The notes: generated by a model from the letters alone, not told the origin. 64,000 nt of DNA from Cucumis sativus (GCF_000004075.3 NC_026659.2:16014272-16078271), one strand, 5' to 3'; shown: positions 12,370-23,360, counted from the stretch's first letter. Made by a program: numbers and translations.

Positions 12370-14511
12370 TTTTTAAAAAAAGTTGATATCATAATACAAC
12401 AAGGATGACCTCACAAGAGCGGACAATGCTCACAAAAACAGGAAGAATCCAAAGTATCAAAAGAAAGAACAATAATAAACCCAACAAAATTAAGAGCAAC
12501 AAAACATAAAAAGTCCAAACAACCCCACAGCCCGAGAACAAGCAGATAAAACAAAAATAAAAAGAAAACAAGCTAAATAATACCATGAGCATCCTAACGC
12601 AAATAAACAACACGAGCACTGATACAAGATGGAATAAGCTGAAACAGAACAATGAGCTCACGAGCGTGACCACCATGGAAACAATGATTATGCTCCTTTC
12701 ACATAAAATAAATCGTAGCACACCAGAGAACATACCACAACTTCCTTTTCACACCCTTACCAATACTCTAATGACAAACCCCAAACAACTCAACCCTCCA
12801 ATACCCAATCCTGTGAGAGGAAGCCATAACCTGAAGGACCCGAGACTAAATATCACACCCAAAAGGACATGAAAAAACAAATGATAACGAGACTCCCAAT
12901 CCCCACCCCACAAGAAACCTGTCCAACGAACCTTAACACTACGAGGATGAATAGTATCCCATGCACTAGCAATCAAAAAACCACTATGACGACTAAGAAC
13001 CCAAACCCACCTATCACCAACATTAGGACACGAACTTACAACTTGAACCCTATCCCATAAATTAATCAAATCCAAAGACACCCTCGACCACCTCCACTCC
13101 CCTTTCGAACCAATAAACTTAGAGAGCCTAGCCTCCTATCTACTCGTTACATTATAAAGCGCTCTCTCACCAACTTGTTGAAGGATAGGACCACCCTGCA
13201 ACCACGGATCCAGGCACAGTTTACAATGCCTACCATCCCCAACCTCCATCTGAACATGCTCTTTTAGACTATCTCGTTTCCACATGATAACGCAAAGACA
13301 CCAAGACCGACCAACACAAGAATCGACCTCCCACAATGACCTTCCTTTATGAATATAAGCCTCCACCCAAGGAACCCATAGAAAACTCGAACTAGTCAGC
13401 AACAACCAAAGATTCTTCATAGTACTCACAACATTCTAAGAAGACCCATCAAGAATAGCAAGACCACCCTCCTCAAAAGGAACACACCTCAGCCCACGCC
13501 ACCTTAACACCTCCTCTACCTTCCTCCTTACCCCTCCAAAGATAAGACCTCAAGATTTTATCAACCTCATGATGCACACTCACAGGCAGCACAAACACGT
13601 TAGCCTAGTAAACCTTAAGATTATCAAGCACATATTGAACTAGTTGCAATCTACTTGCAAATGATAAAACTCTAGCAAACCAAGAATGAATCTGACTAGT
13701 AATACGTTGAATAAGAGAGCACAATCAGTAGGTCGTAACCTTCCAGAAAGTAAAGGAAGCCTAAGATAACAAACAGGGAGATGTCTGAGGACAAAACCCA
13801 AACTGGTAGTCAAACGATAAACATCATCACTATTAACCCCTACAACAAACATAGAAATTTTACTAAGATTAGTAAATACCCCGAGAGATCACCAAACTTT
13901 CGAATAGTCTCGTTAATAAAACTCAAAGAGGAATCATCAGCAGCACAAAAAATCATAAGATCATTAGCAAAGGTCAGATGAGTTAAGCTAACCTTCTCAC
14001 AATGCCTGTGAAACTGATAGCTCGAAGGAGGCCGATTTAACATACGAGAGAGGACCCCCATCACCATGATAAAAAGGAAATGAGATAAAGGATCATCCTA
14101 CCGCAAACCTTTCTTCCCATTAAAAAACCCTTGAAAGACCCATTAATCATAATGGAGAACATCGAGGAGGTAACACAAGTTCTAAGGAAACTCACAAACC
14201 TCTTGGACTTCTAACACATGAAGGCTTCCTCAAATTTAACAGCCATCCAAAAGGCCTCAATGGCAAGACCTGCTTGGCGACTCAAAACATCAGACATAGG
14301 ATTTTGCCCAACCTTTCTCTGAGCTTTATCCATGGACTCTTTAGCAATACGAACCTCCTCACTTAGGCTCTGAATGTGCTTACCAAACTGTATATGGAGG
14401 GTAGGCTTGTGGTTATGTAAATTTCTTACAAAACTCACAATCAGAGAAACTCCTACATGGCGACTCCAAATCAAAGAGACAACATCAATAAACATCTTTC
14501 AACATTATTAT
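12370..14511 (-). pseudogene. L1-type LINE remnant (ORF2 RT and zinc-binding C-terminus)
   Basis: On the minus strand, in 5'-3' order: 14495-14211 matches the ORF2 region between endonuclease and RT (KAQRKVGQNPMSDVLSRQ, EAFWMAVKFEEAF). After a deletion, 14150-13840 has the RT core, with GKKGLR then a stop then DDPLSHFLF, and LTFANDLMIF where families have FADD, so the catalytic Asp is changed to Asn. 13850-13640 continues the RT thumb (LPVCYLRLPLLSGRLR). 13429-13136 has DGRHCKLCLDPWLQGGPILQQ. 13081-12749 has the zf-RVT type domain (DRWVWVLSRHSGF, KVRWTGFLW). The 3' UTR (12733-12390) ends in an A-rich tail at about 12370. Multiple stops and frameshifts; 5' truncated; no function remains. Confidence 0.88.
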
Positions 14512-14529
14512 TAGAGGCAAAAATACATA

Positions 14530-15668
14530 TGTTGGGATTTTATGTCCTAAAACTCGTAGTTTGTTATCATATTCAGTTCAATAAAATCATTATTGAAAAA
14601 TTAAAAATTATAATCTTAAATCCAATAAACTAAGTCTTGATGCTATTTTTTAATACATTTGAACTTTATGTCGAGACATAAATGTGGATCAAGTTCGAGT
14701 ATATAGCCTCAATAGTCTATAGTGCCTTATTTAGAGAAACTACAGATGTGACCCGCTTTGTAATTAGTACAAACGAGGTGATCCTAAATTGTTCATGTAG
14801 AGACATGAAAGTGGGGGCATCCTATGTAAAGTACTTACATAAGACTGATCCATGAAATAGTCACTTTTACGTTAAACACCGTTTACTGTTTAGAACTGAC
14901 TATTTCGTTTATTGATGACTTAGGTAGCTTAATCTCAATCCTAAGCTAACTATGAACTCCTGTTCACATGAGATTATCCTTACATTTGCATAGGTGAGGG
15001 TATCTCATCAACGTTCTTCCAATAAGCCTCTCATTTCAAGGGTAAGATCGGATGAATGGCTGGGAACATAGGATGCAAGACATAATTCACTTCTACCTGT
15101 TTTAGGGTTAGTAGATAGGTTGTTCTCTTAAACACTATAAAGTACTTACATAAGACTGAATTCACTTCTACTTGGTTTAGGGTTACATCTGCATAGGTGA
15201 GGGTATCTCATCAACGTTCTCCCAATAAGCCTCCTATTTCAAGGGTAAGATCAGATGAATGGCTGGGAACATAGAATGCAAGAAAAAATTCACTTCTACC
15301 TGTTTTAGGGTTAGTAGATAGGTTGTTCTCTTAAGCACTAAATCCATGTCTTGAACAGGGGCCCCACCCTCACATTAGCCCGAGAGGGATTAAGTTTATA
15401 GGTTGGACCTTAAACCAATTGTTCAATAGTGGATCAATGAGACTTAAGAAATAAGATGTAGTCTCAAGGATAAAACAGTAATTTGATCCATTCGAGGTTA
15501 CGAATAACATGTGAAGGAGTAACTTATTGATCATGGTTAATCTTGAATCGTTGGAGCCCATGATATATAAGTCCATTAGGTTTCCCTGCTAGTTCATATG
15601 GAATAAACTTAGAACTGTGATGGAATAAGTCGAATTGTCCGAATTGAGAGAAGAGAGAGAAATCGACA
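14530..15668 (+). mobile_element. Copia 5' LTR (truncated, internally duplicated)
   Basis: It starts TGTTGGGATTTTATGTCC, the same LTR as 9285-11210 in the other orientation. Shared blocks include GTGGGGGCATCCTATG and GAACAGGGGCCCCACC. It lacks the final U3/R/U5 part with the TATA box; similarity stops at about 15668 (CGACAAGTATA). A segment of roughly 200 bp is present twice (about 14985-15130 and 15187-15335), separated by a short stretch that itself repeats AAGTACTTACATAAGACTGA. Confidence 0.8.
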
Positions 15669-15689
15669 AGTATACCGACAAGGTGCACC

Positions 15690-16027
15690 TTGAGGACATG
15701 AAAGTCATGTTAAGAAAGACTGAAAAGAATTAAAACTTAATACCTATACCAACAATGTGAACCTTTTTTTTTCGGTGGCTCGATTATAGGGACTTCAAAG
15801 TTAAGCGTGCTTAGCTTGAAGAAATTCTATGTTGGGTGACCTCTTGGAAATTTTCCTAGGATGCATGTGAGTGAGGAAAAGCATGCTGAAAGATTTCGTG
15901 TTGTTTTGTGAAGAGGAATTTCATTCTAATAAGTTTTTAAGAATAGTAAGGATGATGCTGCCAGGTGGCAGGGGATGCAGAGAATGCTGGAGATACGAAT
16001 TCCAAATCCTAAGTTTAAGGTGTTACA
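15690..16027 (+). mobile_element. LTR fragment with 5S-rRNA-like internal promoter (Cassandra-like)
   Basis: 15799-15812 is AGTTAAGCGTGCTT, the box A region of plant 5S rRNA, and 15833-15843 is TGGGTGACCTC, the box C region. The distance between their starts is 34 nt, as in 5S rRNA. The flanking sequence is not 5S, so it is not a 5S gene. It ends GGTGTTACA at 16027, followed by TTTTGGTTTCAAA, which resembles a decayed tRNA-Met primer site (TGGTATCAGAGC). Cassandra TRIM elements are known to carry 5S sequence in their LTRs; this fits a Cassandra-like or 5S-bearing LTR, 5' truncated and inserted in or fused to the copia element. Confidence 0.65.
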
Positions 16028-16084
16028 TTTTGGTTTCAAAAACTTTTGGAATTTTGTGAGAGGTATAGACATTCATATTCGAAT

Positions 16085-17446
16085 AGATACAAAGGTATAA
16101 TATTTCCTAATTCTTTTAATTTAGGGTTGCAAGTTAAATAGGTGCAATTAGGGGAATTTTGTATTCCATTTTTCCACTGCGCATGTCTCTTTCTAACATA
16201 GACTATGAAGAAACTTTCTCTATCGTTGCCATGCTAAAGTCAATTAGAATAGTCTTATGCATCGCCACGTTTTATGATTATGAAATTTGGCAGATGGATG
16301 TCAAGACAACTTTTTTTGAATGACAATCTTGAAGAGAGTATCTATATTACTCAATTATAGGGGTTTATAGATCAAGATCAAGAACAAAAGGTTTGTAAGA
16401 TTCAAAAATCCATTTATGGATTAAAACAAACATCTAGATCCTGGAATATAAGATTTGATACTATGATCAAATCTTATGGCTTTGATACAAAAGGTTGACG
16501 AACCTTATGTTTACAAAAAAGGTCGTCAATTCCATTGTAGTATTCTTAGTCTTGTATGTAGATGATATTCTACTTATTGGAAAAGGACATAGGATTTCAT
16601 ACTAATATCAAGAAATGGCTAGCTATGCAATTTCAAATGAAAGTTCTGGGAAATGCACAATACGTTCTTAAGATCCAAATTGTACAGAACTGCAAGAACA
16701 AAACACTAGCCATGTCTCAAGCATCTTATATAGACAAAATGTTGTCTAGATATAAAATGTAGAATTCCAAAAAGGGTATGCTATTATACATCTACGAAAT
16801 TCATTTGTCAAAGGAACAATGTCCTAAGACACCTCAAGAAATTGAGGATATGAGAAAAATTTCCTATGCTTCCGCTGTTGGAAGTTTGATATATGCAATG
16901 TTGTGTACTAGATCTGACATTTGCTACTTAGTAGGGATGGTCAGTAGGTATCAGTCCAATCTTGGACGTGATCACTAGACAACTGTTAAGAATGTTCTAA
17001 AATATCTTTGAAGAACAAAACACTACATTCTCGTGTATGGTACAAAAGATTTGATCCTTACTGGATACACTCATTATGATTTTCAAACTGATAAAGATGC
17101 TAGAAAGTCTACATCAGGATTAGTATTCACTCTAAATAGAAGAGTAGTAGTTTGGAGAAGCATAAAACAAACTTGTATAGTTGATTCCACAATGGAGGGA
17201 GAATACGTAGCAACTTTTGAAGCAACAACAGAAGCATTATGGCTAAGAAAATTCTTGACAGATCTGAAAGTCGTTCCAAATATGCATCTATCAATCACTT
17301 TATACTGTCACAACAGTGGTGCAGTTGCAAATTCAAGAGAACCTAAAAGTCGTAAACGGGAAATACATATCGAACGTAAGTACCATCTTATCAGGAAAAT
17401 TGTACATCGTGGTGACGTTGTAGTAACCCAGATTTTTTCAGAGAAA
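16085..17446 (+). pseudogene. Ty1/copia reverse transcriptase-RNaseH pseudogene
   Basis: Broken frames encode the copia polymerase in order. RT: WQMDVKTTF (family: M-D-V-K-T-A-F-L-N-G), EQKVCKIQKSIYGLKQ, then YVDDILLIG at about 16552. Connection: SQASYIDKMLSRYKM and ASAVGSLIYAMLCTRSDI. RNaseH: GYTHYDFQTDKDARKSTSG (family has D where H is), DSTMEGEYVATFEAT, and REIHIERKYHLIRKIV near the C-terminus. Several stops and frameshifts occur (for example near 16495, 16760, 16977). Gag, protease and integrase are missing, so only about the last third of a copia polyprotein survives. It is fused directly to LTR sequence at 17447. Confidence 0.9.
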
Positions 17447-17978
17447 TTGTGGATGCCGCCCGCTTTGTAGTTAGTACAAACGAGGTGATTCTGAATCGTT
17501 CCAATACATACATGAATGACCCGTTAGTTAACGAATGTTGATTAACTCAGTCTATAAGAATTTTGTCAATTAATCTTGAATCATTGGAGTCCATGATATA
17601 TAGGTCCATTAGGTTCCCTTGCTAGCTCATATGGAATAAACTTAAAACAGTGTGATGGAATAAGTCGAATTGTTCGAATTGGGAGAAGAGAGAGAAACTG
17701 ACAAGTATATGTGTTATAGCCATCGAATTTCATATTAGAAATAGAGCTTTGAGTTGTTGGGCTTTAGTATTCCATGGACATGCAATTTTGCATGGAAAAT
17801 CCTTATAAATAGGGTCGTTGACCTCATTTGATGGGCTGACTATTGAATTTGGGCTCTTGTACCAAATTGGATTTCTTTTTCTTATTTACATAGAAAAAAA
17901 TTACCAAGCCCATTTCTTTTTCCATCTATTTCTTTCTCCCGGTACTGAGTCTAGAGGATAGTAGGTGAACCCTATTTT
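17447..17978 (+). mobile_element. Copia 3' LTR, rearranged
   Basis: GCCCGCTTTGTAGTTAGTA onward matches the LTR at 9285-11210 and 14530. It jumps from the mid-LTR to the ATGACCCGTTAGTTAACGAA region, then to the TATA box TATAAATAG (about 17804) and CTAGAGGATAGTAGGTG. The 5' half of the LTR is missing and the 3' end is cut by the adjoining gypsy fragment. Confidence 0.75.
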
Positions 17979-17979
17979 T

Positions 17980-18498
17980 AGAAACGGAAGTGGGGGCTCT
18001 CCACTCCTTAATAGCTTACAACTTATGTTCGTCCATTCAAATCTTTCTACATTCGATGATGTGACCTAGAAAATTGATACGCTATTTAGCAAAAACACTT
18101 TTCTCTTTCTTCAAATATAACTGATTATGTTGGAGCTTGTCAAAAGTCAAAATCTTCGACACGCTCTTCCATTTGTGCAATAGAACTTGAAGAGCTACTT
18201 CCACGTTCGAAACTACCTACTTTGGTGGTTTTATGTTCTAACGAAACAACCCTCAGCACCAATTCATTTATGGGTTGTTTGTCTATTTAGGCATTCAATG
18301 CGTCTATTTCTCTGACTTTTTCTTTAAACATCTCAAGTTGGGTCTAGAGAAATCTTACTTCGTTTGGCAATTCTTTCATATCCAAGAATTCCTCTTCAAT
18401 CTCAGTCAGTCGCTCCGGTTGCAACTTTGATAGTTGTTTCATTGTTGACATAATTGCATCTCGCTTAGCCAAGGAGCTAACAAAGCTTTAATACCACT
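17980..18498 (-). pseudogene. Ty3/gypsy gag N-terminus joined to an RT fragment (minus)
   Basis: Minus strand. Following the LTR and a primer-site-like TGGTATTAAAGC (18485-18496), a gag start MSTMKQLSKLQPERLTEIEE runs from about 18450 to 18130 with stops, including the typical VRFL and SVAQMEERV segments. It is followed without the rest of gag/protease by an RT piece at about 18140-17985: INFLGHIIECRKI, then AIKEWRAPTSV, a hallmark of the RT C-terminus in this gypsy lineage. An internal deletion has therefore removed most of the element. Its left edge abuts the copia 3' LTR. Confidence 0.75.
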
Positions 18499-18982
18499 TG
18501 TCACAAAATGCAACTTTTCGAATACGGGACGGGCGATTGTGCAACACTTGTTCTAAATTGATGAACAAGGCAACCTTGTGAAATTTGAAAGTTGCGGACA
18601 AACTTGTGGTACGATGTAGCCTCGCTTCATCTTTTGAGAGAAATTGGTTTTATAAAACGTGAGAGATAAAGAAAAACATTGATAACATCCTTAAAGAAAA
18701 AATTGAATATTGTCAATTACAAATAAAGCTTAGATTTGCAAAAATCACAATAGGGCTTAGTTGGGGATTCAACTACCATGCCTCCCCTACAATACATCTT
18801 AAACTTTTTTAGCATTGACAACATTGCATATGAAAATTGCGAAACGACGCACCTTAGGTCGGTGACAACAAAAGGAAAGCAGTTGACTAAACTAAGTACA
18901 AAGCATAAAGATAAAGTGGTTTGAGGATATACGAGCATACGACCATAGGCAAATAATGCCTTGGACAAGCACACTTGTGACA
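18499..18982 (-). mobile_element. Ty3/gypsy LTR, copy A (minus)
   Basis: Limits TGTCACA (plus strand, 18499) and TGTGACA (about 18982). It is related along its length to copy B (18983-19465) and to the LTR at 22869-23344; shared phrases include TTTTATAAAACGTGAGA and GGGGATTCAACTA. The primer-site-like sequence and gag fragment lie directly downstream on the minus strand, so this is the 5' LTR of that element. Confidence 0.75.
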
Positions 18983-19465
18983 CTCTGCGTACCACAATCG
19001 CAATCTTTCAAACATGGAACGGACAATTGTAGAACACTTGTTTTGCTCAGTCAATAAGTCAGGCATGTAAAATCCGAAAATCACAAACAAACTCACTATA
19101 TGATATAACCTCCCTTCTCGTTCTTGAAAAAATTGTTTTATAAAATGTGAGAGAGAATATCATTAAAAACATCATTAAAGAATGCGTTGAAGACTTTCAA
19201 TTGCAAATAAAAATTTAATTATAAAGAATACGATAAGACATGGTTGGGGATTCAACTATTGGGTCTCTCCTATAGTATAGTTTAGACTTTTTGAGCTTTG
19301 ACAGGTTTGCAAATGAAAATGTGTGACACCTCACACCCTAGGTCTATGACATAAAAAGGAAAGCAATAGACTAAACTAAATACAAGACATAAAGAAAAGG
19401 TGATTTGGGGGTATTTGGGCATGTGGCCATAGATAAACAACGCCTTAAACAAGCATGCTGGTGAG
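18983..19465 (-). mobile_element. Ty3/gypsy LTR, copy B (minus), in tandem with copy A
   Basis: The same LTR family, head to tail with copy A with no internal region between. It ends near CAAGCATGCTGG, the equivalent of the LTR start CAAGCATGCTTGT at 23330. It has diverged from copy A by many substitutions, so the tandem arrangement is old or formed between diverged elements. Confidence 0.7.
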
Positions 19466-19468
19466 AAC

Positions 19469-19904
19469 AAAAGCTTATAGTTAGCCCAGTATTAAGATTA
19501 AGTTATATTTGATATCTATCAATGAAATAGTAAGTTTTTCAAAGTTAACGGTGTTATAACTTAAAAGTGACTATTTCATGGTTCTATTCTTTTGTAAACT
19601 CTTTACATAGGATGTTCATACTTTCATGTCTCTAGGATTTAGGATCACATCGTTTATACTAAATACAAAGCAGGCTGCATTCATTGTGTCTTGGAATAAG
19701 GTGCCTAACTGTATTCGTACAATCTATACTATTTAGGCTCTATACTTAAACTTGATCAACTTTTATGTCTCTACATAAAGTTCAAGTTTACTTAATAATA
19801 ACCTCGGGTCCTTAGTTTATTGGCTTTAAGATTATAGTATCAATAACGACTTAATTGAATAGATTATGATTACAACGAGTTTTAGGACATAAATTACAAC
19901 ATCT
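19469..19904 (-). mobile_element. Copia LTR fragment (minus)
   Basis: On the minus strand it begins TGTTGTAATTTATGTCC at 19904 and follows the LTR of 9285-11210 (AAAAGTTGATCAAGTTTAAG, then the GGATCACATCGTTTATAC region), breaking off at about 19469 against gypsy LTR B. It corresponds to roughly the first 430 bp of the LTR. Confidence 0.75.
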
Positions 19905-20284
19905 AGTTCTTACAACTTTTGATTCTAGAGTGTCAACTCTTGTCAACAACTCTTAAATGGGTAATCCATCGAGATGATCGATCATTGCAGCAATAGTGTT
20001 AGTGATATATATTAAACAACTAATTGTGCCTCTACAAACACAATGCTTTTCTTTCGATTCTTGCGTTTTCACGTAAGCTTTGGTTTCGTATATATTGCTT
20101 TCAATATGGTATTAGAGCTCATTAAGCCTAAACGGATATTTGGTTCAAGATAGGTGAAACCAAAGAGGCACCATCTTGAAGGGGCATGTTCCCACAATTG
20201 AAAAACCAAGGAAACTTAGACTCCTTATAAAATAGATGAGCTACTCCTCTCATTGCCAATTGGTATTGTGATGAAACCTCATAC
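19905..20284 (+). other. Spacer with a retroelement primer-site-like motif
   Basis: No gene seen. TTTCAATATGGTATTAGAGC at 20100-20119 looks like the LTR-end/primer-site junction of a copia-type element (TGGTATTAGAGC against tRNA-Met), but no matching LTR pair is visible. The sequence then runs into the miniature LTR element at 20285. Confidence 0.4.
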
Positions 20285-21740
20285 TTTGGTAATATATAAT
20301 TAAATTTACCTTCAACCACTAGCTTAAGCTTTTGGGTGAATTTGGGGTTTAATATGGTATCAGAGCAGGTGGTCCAAAAGGTCCTATGTTCAAGTCCTTG
20401 TGTAACGTCCCAATCTCGAAGGTAATTTATTTTAAGAAAATTTTTCGATTTGTACAAGATTTATTTTTTTAAGAAAATATGTTGAAGGGGGAGAAAGAAG
20501 ATTTGAAAATGTGATAATATAATTATATATATATATTTATTTATATTTTAGTTTTTATTATTTAAAATAAATAAAAGAAAAGAAAAAGAATTTTTCCCTT
20601 CCTTCTTCCTCCCGTGCGTCCTCCATCTCTTTCTTCTTCTCCGTTCACCCTAGCAGCCGCCCACCTCTTTCCTTTTTCTTCTTCTATTTGTCGCAGCCGC
20701 CGATCATCTCCCTCTCTTCCCTTCCGTCCGTCGAAGCCAAGGCCGTCGCGTGAACCTGTAACCGCCGGCTGTCTCCCCTCTCCTTTCTCCTCTGTTTTCT
20801 GCCCAGCGTCGTGTGACCCTCTGCCCAGCACCGCGTGACCCTCCGCCCAGTCACGTGTGACCCTCTGCCCAGCACCGCGCAACCTTTGTCTCCGCGCCGT
20901 TGTCCAGATCTGCAACGCCGTGTCCCCACCGGTAGCCGATCTCTTCCTAAATTGCGTGTCCCCTATCAAGTCGTCGTTCTTCTGCTCGTTGGAAGACGGA
21001 GTTACGATTTGAAGCCGATTTTCTTTTCCGGTTGAGTCGCATTCAGTGTTGCTCTATTTACAGCCGTTTGATTCGTTCTTGATTGTCATTTTTGCCTTGC
21101 CGTGAACCATTGGGCTCATTTTTGCCTTGCCGTGAACCATTGCCCTGCGACTGTACAGGGTGTCCCAATAGAATGTTAACAATTTATTTTCCCCTGATGG
21201 GACCAGTAGAGGGTTTCTTACTGGGTATTTTATACTCACCCTCCTTATGTTTAATTTTTTCAGGCAAAGGTAATAAAGGCGACAAACCGGCGAGGGGCAG
21301 GAAGGAAGCGTGATTGCCATAGGGGATATTTTAATTTGCTTCCACTTAATGTTTTGTTTCTCATGTTTTGTTTTAGTACTTGAGATTGTTTAGAAAATTT
21401 TATAGTTGAACTGTATTCACGAATTAGTAAACTTTTCTTGAAAGTGTTGGCTATTTTAAACAGGGCCCAAATATAAATTTTTGTTTTCTTTGAGACTTTG
21501 AAATTATTTGAGATTGAGATTTTGCGTAAACTCAGGTCTTTATTTGAAATTAATGACTTCGACTTATTTGGAAAAGTTGGGTCGTTACACCTTGTATTGG
21601 TGTTTCCTTCCCAATTAAAATTGATTTTCACTTGTTGGACCTTTTAGATATTTTGAACCCATAAGTGGGGGATTGTTAGTGATATATAATTAAATTTACT
21701 TTTAATCACTAGCTTAAGATTTTGGGTGGTGGTTTAATTA
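20285..21740 (+). mobile_element. TRIM (miniature LTR retroelement), interrupted
   Basis: Removing the inserted LTR at 20401-21589 and one copy of its target duplication leaves about 260 bp with LTR-retroelement structure. A roughly 70-bp terminal repeat (about 20285-20354: ATATATAATTAAATTTACC, CACTAGCTTAAG) is followed by a perfect tRNA-Met primer site TGGTATCAGAGC at 20355-20366, a short non-coding interior, a purine tract AAGTGGGGGA at 21663-21672, and a second terminal repeat starting TGTTAGTGATATATAATT at 21674. There is no coding capacity. A second copy in the opposite orientation lies at 26251-29151. The tiny size and signals fit a TRIM. Confidence 0.7.
20401..21589 (+). mobile_element. 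Ty3/gypsy solo LTR with target duplication CCTTG
   Basis: It begins TGTAACGTCCCAATCTCG and ends GGGTCGTTACA (TG...CA). CCTTG precedes it (20396-20400) and follows it (21590-21594), a 5-bp target duplication. It belongs to the LTR family of the full element at 47860-57579: same start, same CT-rich then CpG-rich leader, and the same conserved block at about 21150-21320 with the hairpin CCAGTA...TACTGG. It is 1189 bp against 2424 bp for the intact LTR, because the middle part is missing. With no internal region, it is a solo LTR left by recombination. Confidence 0.92.
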
Positions 21741-21744
21741 ATAG

Positions 21745-21900
21745 CATCAGCTTTCTAAAAAATTTCTTCAAGGCGGGTTTCCAAGAAGCGAATTGAGTTA
21801 GGAACTTTCATTAGGTAGAGCATTTGCTCTTCAACCTTTACCAGTCGGTCCACATGGGCCTCGCCCGACTATTTTGTTATGGACATGTTTACATTTTAAC
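21745..21900 (-). pseudogene. Ty3/gypsy gag N-terminal fragment (minus)
   Basis: The minus strand reads EEQMLYLMKVPNSIRFLETR, the N-terminal Gag segment typical of the same gypsy lineage as 17980-18498, with stops on both sides. About 50 codons survive between the TRIM end and a further LTR-like region. Confidence 0.6.
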
Positions 21901-21917
21901 CGTTAATAAGCCAACTT

Positions 21918-22868
21918 AGGCTATCACACCCCACCACGAGAACCTACTTGCGTGGCTCGAGATATGGCGTGAAGCCAATCGATAGCACCCACGTCAAGAA
22001 CGACACCATTTAACCCTTAGCCTGAACCTTTAAACTCTAAACAACAGCGGAAACATAACACATAAATTTTACTAAAACCAATTGGGCTAAACCTTTTTCA
22101 TTTAACAACCTTAGACAAGTTTTACATAGAAAAAACGTAATCTTATTTATCTAGAACAAAACCTTATTAAACCTTCCCAAAAGCCTAAGTCTGATAGCAC
22201 AAAAGACTAATTTATCATTAGTACAAAATAACAGGACACATATGATAACAAAATGAAATCCTTTAGTAGACAGGTAGTAGCAAGTTAGGCTTAGAGGACA
22301 CGATCTCTACCTAGAAAGTGGGAAAACATTTTGAATATTATGCATTTTGAAGAGTAAACAATATGCTTGAATAAATACCTTTAAACAATAACACCCTTGA
22401 AAGACTTTTCATAACATAACTTAAACATTTTATCATAAATCCGTCATAAATCATGACTTAAGAACATGCTTGAAATCACTTTAAATAAAACATTTTCCAC
22501 TCATAGATACAAGCTCAAATCCTTGGTTTATAAATTTGTATGATCTTCTCATGTCCTGAAATAATGGTAAAATAGTACAATTAATTATCTTTTGCCAATA
22601 AAATATCAAAAGTATACTTAAAAAACACAAAAAATTACCAAAAATAGCTCAACACGCAATATGACACTGCCTGGCACGAATGGGTGGGTAGTAGGGCCTT
22701 GGTTGGGCGCTGGCTACTGTGTGTGAATCTCACAAGAGGCTTTTCACGCGTGTTGGGCATGCCCGCGTGCTAACCTCACACACAAGCACATTGTGAACCT
22801 CACATGGTTGCGTGCTTGGCATTTCGTGTAGCCCTCCTCGTGTGCATTCTTGGCTAGTGCATTTCTTG
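21918..22868 (-). mobile_element. Probable gypsy LTR or leader region, no gene
   Basis: It sits directly upstream (minus sense) of a gag fragment and contains GGTGGGGTGTGATAG (minus) at its left end, reminiscent of a GGGTGTGACA-type LTR end. The interior is AT-rich (22000-22620), then a stretch with repeated CACACA/GCGTG motifs (22640-22860). No partner copy was found in the window, so the LTR label is tentative. Confidence 0.35.
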
Positions 22869-23344
22869 TGTCACAATCGCGAGCTTTCAAACACGAGAGG
22901 AGCGATTATGTTGCACTTGTTTTACGTAGACAACAAGTTAGCTGATCAAAATCCAGAAACCACGGACAAACACATGATACGATGTAGCCTCTCTTCACGT
23001 TCTTAAGAAAATGTTTTATAAAACGTGAGGAGAAAGAAATTCAATGAAAATATCGTTAAAGCAAGCATTGAAGACTGTCAATTGCAAAGAAAAACTTTGA
23101 TTGCGAAGAGTGCAACAAGGCTTGGGCAGGAATTCAACTACTATGTCCCATCTATAGTACATTTTAGACTTTTTTAGTTCTGGTAGGCTTGCATAAGAAA
23201 AAGCCAAGTCACACCCAAGGTTTATGACATAAAAAGGAAAGCAAAAAGTAAAACTAAATACAAAACATAAAAACAATGTAAATTGGGGGTGTTTGGGCAT
23301 GCGGCCATAAGTAAACAGCGCCTTGGACAAGCATGCTTGTTACA
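22869..23344 (-). mobile_element. Ty3/gypsy 3' LTR (minus)
   Basis: 476 bp, TGTAACA...TGTGACA on the minus strand. It is preceded by a purine tract read on the minus strand as TTTAAGTGGGGGAGAA (23345-23360) and by integrase coding sequence, so it is the 3' LTR of the element whose pol lies to the right. Related LTRs: 18499-18982 and 18983-19465. Confidence 0.85.
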
Positions 23345-23360
23345 TTCTCCCCCACTTAAA

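Noticed and set aside
12389..12733. Hydrophobic minus-strand ORF resembling a membrane protein
   Set aside because: Lies in the 3' UTR of the LINE remnant; Leu/Phe richness reflects T-rich sequence.
15775..15925. A functional 5S rRNA gene
   Set aside because: Only the box A and box C blocks match; the 5' third and many intervening bases do not, and an LTR context explains it.
20355..20400. tRNA gene or tRNA-derived SINE head (TGGTATCAGAGCAGGTGG...)
   Set aside because: No cloverleaf could be formed; its position between a terminal repeat and a short interior ending in a purine tract fits a primer-binding site of a TRIM better.
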